Positions 58,860-64,000 of a stretch of 64,000 nucleotides of DNA are shown here, one piece after another. The notes beneath the pieces are model-generated. The model had not been told where the DNA came from, ran no database searches, and saw only the letters and a list, made by a program, of their open reading frames with translations. The position numbers were made by a program, and so were the translations under genes. Source of the stretch: Andeanibacterium fulvum (GTDB lineage: Bacteria > Pseudomonadota > Alphaproteobacteria > Sphingomonadales > Sphingomonadaceae); NCBI RefSeq assembly GCF_037154085.1, contig NZ_JBANRM010000007.1, positions 5,819-69,818 of the forward strand, given 5' to 3'. The stretch's first letter is position 1; each line of letters starts with the position of its first letter.

Positions 58860-59627
58860 TTACTTTGCGGCTTCGGCCTGCTTGGCCGCAGCGCGTTCCG
58901 CATCGCGCTTGGCATCGCCTTCCCAGCGGCTGGCCACCATTTCCTCACCCGTGATCGGGTGCTTCATGTGGAACGGCAGCAGCTTGTGGGTCGGCCACAG
59001 CCAGTGATCCTCGATCAGCTCGTCCGGACCGGCGGGGTCTTCGGGATAGAGCGTCTTGGGGAAGGGGACATATTCCGCATCGGTATAGGCCCAGCCCTTG
59101 TCGAAATCGGCATGCCAGTGCGGGAAGTAGTTCAGCACCTGAATGCGCCACTTGCCGTCGGCACCCTTGGTATAGGTGTTCTCGTAGAGGCCGCCTTCCC
59201 ACCACTGGCGCACGCCCAGGCCAGCGGCCGGATCGGCGTAATCCTTGTGGCGGCCAGCCTGCATCGTGCTGCGTCCGCGCAGGCGAGCGGTCTTGCCGTC
59301 GGCATCGATGTCCACGATCGCCTGGATCTGCGGATGGTCCAGCAGGAAGCCATCGACCGGGCCGTTGTTATTGTGAGTGAAGCGCTTGCGGAAGCGGTCG
59401 ATATAGAGTCGGGCCACGCCGGCCTTGCCCTTGTAGACCCCGCCGAAGAACCGCACTTCGCCATCGTCGGCAAACAGGTCCACCACCTGATCGTACATGC
59501 ATTTGTCGATCAGATAGCCGTAGAGGTACTGAAGCTTCTTCACGTCCAGCTCGTCCTCGCGGACGGTCAGGCGCTGTTCGAGCTGGGCCAGCTTGGCTTC
59601 AAGCGCGGCAACCCGGTCATCGGACAT
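58860..59627 (-). CDS. NTF2-fold protein, long form; candidate diarylpropane lyase
   Basis: 255 residues: a coiled-coil N-terminus (ALEAKLAQLEQRL), an NTF2-like cone with YLIDKCMYDQVVDLFADDGEV, RQWWEGGLYENTY and YPEDPAGPDE, and a charged Ala/Lys tail. Closest relative in the window is the protein at 5099-5809. LdpA of sphingomonads, an NTF2-superfamily lyase, removes formaldehyde from diarylpropanes to give lignostilbene; this protein, next to a stilbene dioxygenase regulon and formaldehyde oxidation genes, is a good candidate for that reaction. GGGAGAG precedes ATG 59627, and operator D lies 18 bases upstream. Confidence 0.78.
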   Translation of the reverse strand: MSDDRVAALEAKLAQLEQRLTVREDELDVKKLQYLYGYLIDKCMYDQVVDLFADDGEVRFFGGVYKGKAGVARLYIDRFRKRFTHNNNGPVDGFLLDHPQIQAIVDIDADGKTARLRGRSTMQAGRHKDYADPAAGLGVRQWWEGGLYENTYTKGADGKWRIQVLNYFPHWHADFDKGWAYTDAEYVPFPKTLYPEDPAGPDELIEDHWLWPTHKLLPFHMKHPITGEEMVASRWEGDAKRDAERAAAKQAEAAK

Positions 59628-59644
59628 GTAACTCTCTCCCAGAT

Positions 59645-59663
59645 TAGTAAGCTTTGCTTACAA
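59645..59663 (-). promoter_or_regulatory. Operator site D of the proposed MarR regulon (NTF2-ALDH-ligW promoter)
   Basis: TAGTAAGCTTTGCTTACAA on the plus strand, containing the dyad GTAAGC-TTT-GCTTAC. On the minus strand CTGCGC and TACTAA could be -35/-10 with 17 bases between, the operator covering spacer and -10 as at site B. It shares 15 of 19 bases with site C. Confidence 0.62.
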
Positions 59664-59747
59664 ATTGCGCAGTGGCATTGACCTGTCAACGACAAGCTTC
59701 AGCCACGGTGATGCCCCGACCTGTTGCCCTGATTTTCGTATCGCGGC

Positions 59748-61154
59748 TTACTTGCCCTCGGCCTCCAGCCGCGCCACTTCCTCGCGATAGGGCTTGATGC
59801 CGCGCCACATGAAGAAGGTTGCGGTGGGCAGGAAGATCAACGCGGTGATCAGGATCGCTTCCCAGATCTTGTCCTCGTCGCCCACGATATAAGTGCTGAC
59901 CGAACCGATCACCCAACTGCCCAACCCGCCGAAGAAGGTGAACATGAACAGGTAGAGCGCGCTGACCTGCCCGCGCATCTCGTTGGGGACGATGCGCTGC
60001 ACGGCGGCGTTCTGCGCCGGGGCGCCGGCCAGGCCGAAGAACACGCCCAGCGCCATCATCGCCACTGCCAGTTCGCCCGTGGGCATCAGCGGGGCGGCGA
60101 TGGTGGTCACCGTGGTGCAGGCGAAGATGATCGCCGTGGCGCGGATATTCGCGTCCTTGTAGCGCTTGCCCATCCAGGTCACGAAGAGGCCGCCGGTGAA
60201 GATACCGGCAAGCATGGCAACCAGCAGCAGCGTGCCGAGCAGGGCGCCGGTTTCTGCCTCGTTCCAGCCATAGGTGCGGGCCATGAAGGGAATGCGCCAT
60301 GCGGGCAGGCCCTGGCTTTCGACCGCGGACAGGGCCAGCGCGGCGAAGAGCGGCAGGAACACCGTCTTGCGCTGCCAGATCGCCACGGCGGCATCCCAGC
60401 CCATGAAGGCGGCGAACTTGCGGCCGAACGAGGCGTCGCCTGCCACCAGCTGGGCCGATCCGGCCGGGCTGCGGCGCGGCGGTTCCTTGACCATCAGGAA
60501 GATCAGCGCGGCCAGCAGGCCCGGCAGGCCGATCATGATCAGCACCAGCTGCCAGCTGAAAATCTCGATGCCGAGCAGCGAAATCCGGTCGGCCATGGTG
60601 GAGGTCCAGGCGATCATCTGGCCGCCCAGGATATTGCCGAAGGAACTGCCCCCGATATAGCCGAGCTGCAGCAGCGCGAAGACCAGGGGAATGCGCAGCG
60701 GGCGGAAATAGTCGCTCAGCAGCGAATAGGAACCCGGCCCGTTGGCCGAACTGGATGCGCCCACGAACAGGCGCGTGCCGACCAGCTGCGCAAAGCTTTG
60801 CGCGATGCCGCCCAGCGCCATGATCGAGCCGAGCAGGGCGATACCTCCGGATAGGACGTATTTACGGGGGTAGATGTCCACCAGGCGGGCCAGCGGAATG
60901 CCCACGATCACATAGGCGATCAGGCTGGCCGGGCCGAGCAGGAAGCCCAGAGTCGCATCGGAAATGCCGAAGCTGCCCTTCATCTTTTCGGCCAGCATGC
61001 CGAACACGGTCTGGTCGAAGAAGGTGATGAAAGTGGCGAAGATGATCGCGAAGAGAGCAAAAAAGCCCGCCCGTTCCGATGGCCAGGGCTGGGTAGAACC
61101 CGCGCTGTCGCTCGAGCCGGCAGTCAAATCCTGTGCATTGGGCGCGATGGCCAT
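59748..61154 (-). CDS. MFS transporter, spinster-like
   Basis: 468 residues, 12 helices. Helix one ATFITFFDQTVFGMLAEKMKGSFGISDATLGFLLG and the loop GIPLARLVDIYPRK place it in the same Spns-like MFS group as the transporter at 52480-54111, with which it shares only general features. Divergent from the NTF2-NTF2-SDR operon across operator B, so both may be controlled together. Probable carrier for an aromatic dimer or its acid. Confidence 0.85.
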   Translation of the reverse strand: MAIAPNAQDLTAGSSDSAGSTQPWPSERAGFFALFAIIFATFITFFDQTVFGMLAEKMKGSFGISDATLGFLLGPASLIAYVIVGIPLARLVDIYPRKYVLSGGIALLGSIMALGGIAQSFAQLVGTRLFVGASSSANGPGSYSLLSDYFRPLRIPLVFALLQLGYIGGSSFGNILGGQMIAWTSTMADRISLLGIEIFSWQLVLIMIGLPGLLAALIFLMVKEPPRRSPAGSAQLVAGDASFGRKFAAFMGWDAAVAIWQRKTVFLPLFAALALSAVESQGLPAWRIPFMARTYGWNEAETGALLGTLLLVAMLAGIFTGGLFVTWMGKRYKDANIRATAIIFACTTVTTIAAPLMPTGELAVAMMALGVFFGLAGAPAQNAAVQRIVPNEMRGQVSALYLFMFTFFGGLGSWVIGSVSTYIVGDEDKIWEAILITALIFLPTATFFMWRGIKPYREEVARLEAEGK

Positions 61155-61218
61155 TGCCTGATCCCCTCCTGGAACGTCTCTCTATGTTTCGGAGACTCGC
61201 GGATTGTGCTTGGCCATT

Positions 61219-61237
61219 TTGTAAGTGGTGAATACAA
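61219..61237. promoter_or_regulatory. Operator site B of the proposed MarR regulon, overlapping a promoter
   Basis: TTGTAAGTGGTGAATACAA; with two more bases each side the arms are TTTTGTA / TACAAAA, perfect over seven bases. On the plus strand TTGGCC (61210-61215) and TACAAA (61233-61238), 17 bases apart, form a plausible promoter that the operator overlaps. It differs from site A at three of 19 positions. Confidence 0.72.
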
Positions 61238-61306
61238 AAAGGCGAAGCGAAAATTGACATTGTCCGTAACGCCAAAAGGCTACGGCGACACAAGGGAGAG
61301 TGCACC

Positions 61307-61354
61307 ATGCAGGCCAGTTCAGGCAAGCGTTCGCAGCAGGATTTCGGCGCGTGA
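61307..61354 (+). CDS. 15-residue leader peptide ORF, coupled to the NTF2 gene
   Basis: ATG 61307 has the best ribosome site in the region (AGGGAGAG, about seven bases before it) and encodes MQASSGKRSQQDFGA. Its TGA overlaps the GTG start of the NTF2 gene (GTGA at 61351-61354), and that gene has no good ribosome site of its own. The frame therefore probably exists to deliver ribosomes to the GTG by coupled translation. It is too short for a functional prediction. Confidence 0.55.
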   Translation: MQASSGKRSQQDFGA

Positions 61355-61869
61355 GCGGCGGGGCGACGCAGGCGGCATATGCCGAGGATCGCGCGGCGAT
61401 CGAAGACCTCATGGCGCGCTATCTCTTCGCGATGGATTGGGGCGATTACGACGCCTATCTCGACATGTTCACCGAAGATGGCGAGCTGGAATTCGCGCGC
61501 GGCACTGCCAAGGGCCGCACGGCGATCAGCGAGAGCGTGCGCGCCTTCAAGCAGGCGATCGGCAATTTCTACAAGGATGCCGACGGCAACCCGGCCATCC
61601 TGCGCCACATCATCGCGCAGACGGTGATCCGGGTGGAAGGCGACCGCGCCTTCGCCGTGGCCTTCTGGTGGGAAATGGCCAATGACGGGCCGGGCGGCAA
61701 GCCCAAGGCCGGCACCTTCGGCACTTATGAGGACGAACTGGTGAAGCAGGATGGCCGCTGGCTGTTCAGCAAGCGCCGCATCCTCAACGAATTCCTCGAA
61801 GGCCGGGCGACGGGCGAGATCAACCCCGTGCGCCTGCTCGACGAACGGGCGGAAAGGGCCGGCGCATGA
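61351..61869 (+). CDS. NTF2-fold (SnoaL-like) protein, short form A
   Basis: 172 residues, one SnoaL-like domain: DRAAIEDLMARYLFAMDWGDYDAYLDMFTEDGELEF, VIRVEGDRAFAVAFWWEM and GTYEDELVKQDGRWLFSKRRI. The Asp/Tyr and Arg/His positions used for acid-base catalysis in this fold are present in pattern but not assignable. GTG 61351 is chosen because it overlaps the leader ORF stop and begins just before the fold; an in-frame GTG at 61300 would sit on top of the leader's ribosome site. It overlaps its paralog downstream (ATGA), and the two may form a heteromer. Confidence 0.8.
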   Translation: MSGGATQAAYAEDRAAIEDLMARYLFAMDWGDYDAYLDMFTEDGELEFARGTAKGRTAISESVRAFKQAIGNFYKDADGNPAILRHIIAQTVIRVEGDRAFAVAFWWEMANDGPGGKPKAGTFGTYEDELVKQDGRWLFSKRRILNEFLEGRATGEINPVRLLDERAERAGA

Positions 61870-62381
61870 GCGATCCCGCCCAGCTTGCCCGCGACCGGGC
61901 CGAGATCAAGGACCTGATGGGCCGCTATCTCTTCGCAATGGACTGGCACGATGCCGATGCCTACGCCGCCTGCTTCACCGAGGATGGCGTGCTCGATTAC
62001 GCCATGGCCACGATCGTGGGCCGCGATGCGATCCGCGAAGGCGCAGTGAAGTTCCGCGAGGCGGTGGGCAAGCTGTTCACGCGGGAAGACGGCAGCCCCG
62101 CGATCCTGCGCCATGTGCTGGACCATATCGTGATCCGCGTGGAAGGCGACGAGGCATGGACCACTGCCTTCTGGTGGGAAATGACCGATGGCGGCCCGCG
62201 CCGCACGCCCGAGATCCAGAGCTTCGGCACCTATGAGGACGAGCTTGTGCGGCAGGACGGTCAGTGGCTGTTCAGGCGCCGCAAGATCTACAACGAATTC
62301 ATTCCGGGCCGGGAATCCCCCGTCGAGAACCCGGTCCACCAATATGACGAGGCGGCACGCGCCGCTGCTGCGAGGAACTGA
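61866..62381 (+). CDS. NTF2-fold (SnoaL-like) protein, short form B
   Basis: 171 residues, paralog of the preceding gene (DRAEIKDLMGRYLFAMDWHDADAYAACFTEDGVLDY; GTYEDELVRQDGQWLFRRRKIYNEF). The position after DW is His here and Gly in form A, a possible functional difference. ATG overlaps the previous stop by four bases, and the SDR gene starts four bases after its stop. Paired NTF2 subunits next to an SDR suggest a two-step conversion such as elimination or isomerisation followed by oxidation. Confidence 0.82.
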   Translation: MSDPAQLARDRAEIKDLMGRYLFAMDWHDADAYAACFTEDGVLDYAMATIVGRDAIREGAVKFREAVGKLFTREDGSPAILRHVLDHIVIRVEGDEAWTTAFWWEMTDGGPRRTPEIQSFGTYEDELVRQDGQWLFRRRKIYNEFIPGRESPVENPVHQYDEAARAAAARN

Positions 62382-62385
62382 GGCG

Positions 62386-63303
62386 ATGAAGGATTTTGCG
62401 GGCCGTACGGCTTTCGTCACCGGGGGCGCCAATGGCGTCGGCATCGGCATCGTGCGCAACCTCCTCAATGAAGGCTGCAAGGTCGCGATTGCCGATATCC
62501 GTCAGGATGCGATCGACCGGGCACTGGCAACGCTGGACAATCGCGAAGTGATGGGCGTGCAGCTTGATGTCGCCAGCCGCGAAGGCTTCAAGGATGCGGC
62601 GGACAGGGTAGAGGCCGAATTCGGCCCGGTCAGCCTGCTGTTCAACAATGCCGGCATCAACCTGTTCCAGACGATCGAGGACAGTTCCTACGACGATTGG
62701 GACTGGGTGCTGGGCGTCGATTTCAACGGCGTAGTGAACGGGGTCATGACCTTCGCCCCGCGCATGAAGGAGCGCGCGCTTTCCGGCGCAGTGAAGGGCG
62801 GCCACATCGTCAACACCGCCAGCATGGCCAGCTTCATCGCGGGCGGAGCGCCGGGTATCTACAATACCGCCAAATTCGCGGTGCGCGGCCTGTCCTATTC
62901 GCTGCGCCATTCGATGTACAAATACGGCATCGGCGTGTCGGTGGTGCATCCCGGCCTCGTGAAGAGCTACATCTATGCCAGCGACGACGTGCGGCCCGAT
63001 GCGCTGAAGGGGGCGATGAAGCCGGTGGATGCCGATGCAGTGAAGCGGCTGGAAGGCGTCCACGAATTCGGCATGGAGCCGGACGTCATCGGCGCGCGCA
63101 TTCTGGACGGCGTGCGGGAGAACCGCGCGAATATCTTCACGCACCCCGATCACAAGGAAGAGCTGAAGGAACTGTTCGACGAGATCCTGGCCGATTACCG
63201 CGACTATCCGCAGGATCCGGGCTTCGAACAGCGCGTCGCCTTCGAGAAGATGCGGCGCGACAATTTCGAGGAAACCCGCCGCGCCGCCGATGCGGTGCAG
63301 TGA
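62386..63303 (+). CDS. Short-chain dehydrogenase/reductase (SDR)
   Basis: 305 residues, classical SDR: nucleotide site TGGANGVGIG near the start, NNAG, catalytic Ser in NTASMAS and YNTAKFA (Tyr-x3-Lys). An unusual extended C-terminus (about residues 235-305, rich in Asp, Glu and Arg) is longer than in most SDRs. Starts four bases after the NTF2 form B gene, so it belongs to the operator B operon. Substrate unknown; an aromatic dimer alcohol is a reasonable guess. Confidence 0.87.
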   Translation: MKDFAGRTAFVTGGANGVGIGIVRNLLNEGCKVAIADIRQDAIDRALATLDNREVMGVQLDVASREGFKDAADRVEAEFGPVSLLFNNAGINLFQTIEDSSYDDWDWVLGVDFNGVVNGVMTFAPRMKERALSGAVKGGHIVNTASMASFIAGGAPGIYNTAKFAVRGLSYSLRHSMYKYGIGVSVVHPGLVKSYIYASDDVRPDALKGAMKPVDADAVKRLEGVHEFGMEPDVIGARILDGVRENRANIFTHPDHKEELKELFDEILADYRDYPQDPGFEQRVAFEKMRRDNFEETRRAADAVQ

Positions 63304-63335
63304 GTGTTAAGGCCGGGCGTGGCAGGCACGGGGCA

Positions 63336-63734
63336 ATGAACCGCATTCTCCTTGCCGCCGCGCTGGCCCTCACAGCCTCTTCCGCATTGGCCCAGACGGG
63401 CAATGGGCCTGCAGGGGCGCAGCAGCTCGATCTCGAACAGAAGACCATGCTGCGCTGCTCTGCCGCCTTTGCGATCATAGCCAGCGAACAGGCGCGCGGC
63501 GTGAAAAGCGCGCTCGCCTATCCGCCGCTGGGCGAGAGGGGGAAGGAATTCTTCGTCCGCTCCAGCGCCCGGCTGATGGGCGATCTGAAGCTCAGCCGCG
63601 AACAGGTCCAGGCGCTCTACAAGGCGGAAGTCGGCCATTTGCAGGATGAGAGCATGGCGGCGAAAGAGCCGCAGAAGTTCGTGAGCGGGCTCATGCAGCC
63701 CTGCCTGCTGCTGTTGGACGCTTCGGGGATTTGA
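63336..63734 (+). CDS. Exported small hypothetical protein
   Basis: 132 residues: a signal peptide (MNRILLAAALALTASSALAQ), then a helical mature domain with two Cys residues (MLRCSAAF and MQPCLLLL) that could form a disulfide. I do not recognise the family. ATG 63336 is chosen because the signal peptide starts there; the ribosome site is weak. It follows the SDR gene by 32 bases but differs in character from the catabolic genes, so it may be unrelated. Confidence 0.65.
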   Translation: MNRILLAAALALTASSALAQTGNGPAGAQQLDLEQKTMLRCSAAFAIIASEQARGVKSALAYPPLGERGKEFFVRSSARLMGDLKLSREQVQALYKAEVGHLQDESMAAKEPQKFVSGLMQPCLLLLDASGI

Positions 63735-63750
63735 GGCAGCCCCGCCATGT

Positions 63751-63962
63751 TGTCATCCCGGCCCTGTGCCGGGATCCCGCTATTTCTTTCTTAGGAAGCT
63801 GGACCCCGGCACAAGGCCGGGGTGACAGGGTAGAGCGGGGCGAGCCTCATCCGTCGTCCCGGGCTTGACCCGGGACCGCTGTGATCTGGGCGCCCGGCGG
63901 CCAGCGATCCCGGCTCGACCGCAGGGAGGTTTATCCTGAGCCTGACGAAGGGCCGGGATGAC
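63751..63962. repeat. Cluster of REP-like elements, one inserted into another
   Basis: First element: TGTCATCCCGGCC... (63751-63775) opposite GGACCCCGGCACAAGGCCGG... (63801-63826). Second element: 63852-63962, related to the one at 13158-13237 by its CGTC-TCCCGGGCTTGACCCGGG arm and CTGTGATCTGGG loop. Its last arm is split by about 30 bases that include CCTGAGCCTGACGAAGGG (63935-63952), a unit of the family at 9102-9177. No coding frame is supported in the last 265 bases of the window. Confidence 0.75.
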
Positions 63963-64000
63963 GAATTGGTGTGCCACCTTGACAATGTGAACCATTTGGG

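Noticed and set aside
57171..59681. A very long open frame on the plus strand opposite the aldehyde dehydrogenase and NTF2 genes
   Set aside because: It is antisense to two genes with complete catalytic motifs, has a His/Arg/Ala-rich composition typical of GC-rich shadow frames and shows no domain.
63751..63962. CRISPR array
   Set aside because: Repeats are inverted arms of REP elements with irregular spacing, not direct repeats with regular spacers, and no cas gene is present.

Overview
The window looks like chromosome from a high-GC alphaproteobacterium of the order Sphingomonadales (Novosphingobium/Sphingobium-like). Three things point there: the stilbene-cleaving oxygenase and LigW-type decarboxylase, whose key residues fall at the numbering I recall for the sphingomonad enzymes; the hisC-tyrC overlap; and the metX-metW pair. 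No prophage, transposase or CRISPR array is visible. One short AT-richer stretch (about 45.1-46.0 kb) stands out from the GC-rich background.

Layout. 0-4.1 kb: housekeeping genes (MarC-type membrane protein, Lon-substrate-binding-domain protein, YbbN-type thioredoxin, tRNA-Gly, an exported Met/Gly-rich protein). 4.3-8.2 kb: an SDR-NTF2 pair and a TonB-dependent receptor with a His/Glu-rich loop. 8.4-13.1 kb: dcd, a sugar-nucleotide epimerase, a metallo-hydrolase and a polyprenyl glycosylphosphotransferase. 13.2-20.3 kb: a six-gene efflux operon (TetR, HlyD, double ATPase, two permeases, NodT-type outer membrane protein) with two operator-like palindromes in front of tetR. 20.4-25.8 kb: tRNA-Leu, a zinc-ribbon protein, ftsE-ftsX, a YdcF protein, a PlsC-type acyltransferase and an atypical Nramp. 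25.8-30 kb: tyrC-hisC diverging from metX-metW.

30-63.7 kb is the interesting part: a catabolic island that fits breakdown of lignin-derived dimers. It contains a complete glutathione-dependent formaldehyde-to-CO2 route (frmA, two VOC proteins, fghA, fdsG-fdsB-mobA-fdsA-fdsD, fdhD). It also holds an aromatic acid MFS transporter, a MarR regulator, a NOV1-type stilbene dioxygenase, a GMC oxidoreductase, a DUF3237 protein, two paralogous exported proteins of unknown function, a benzoylformate-decarboxylase-like enzyme, a QorB-like reductase, an O-methyltransferase, LigW, an aldehyde dehydrogenase, three NTF2-fold proteins, an SDR and two more MFS transporters.

The main discovery is a 19-bp dyad motif (roughly TTGTAAGTnnnnnnTACAA) that occurs four times, each in a promoter region: between marR and the stilbene dioxygenase (41379-41397), in front of mobA-fdsA (34545-34563), in front of the NTF2-ALDH-ligW operon (59645-59663), and between the MFS gene and the NTF2-NTF2-SDR operon (61219-61237). 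I propose that the local MarR protein ties stilbene and diarylpropane cleavage to oxidation of the formaldehyde and formate released, as a single regulon. The operator family is read directly from the sequence. The regulator assignment and the substrates are inference.
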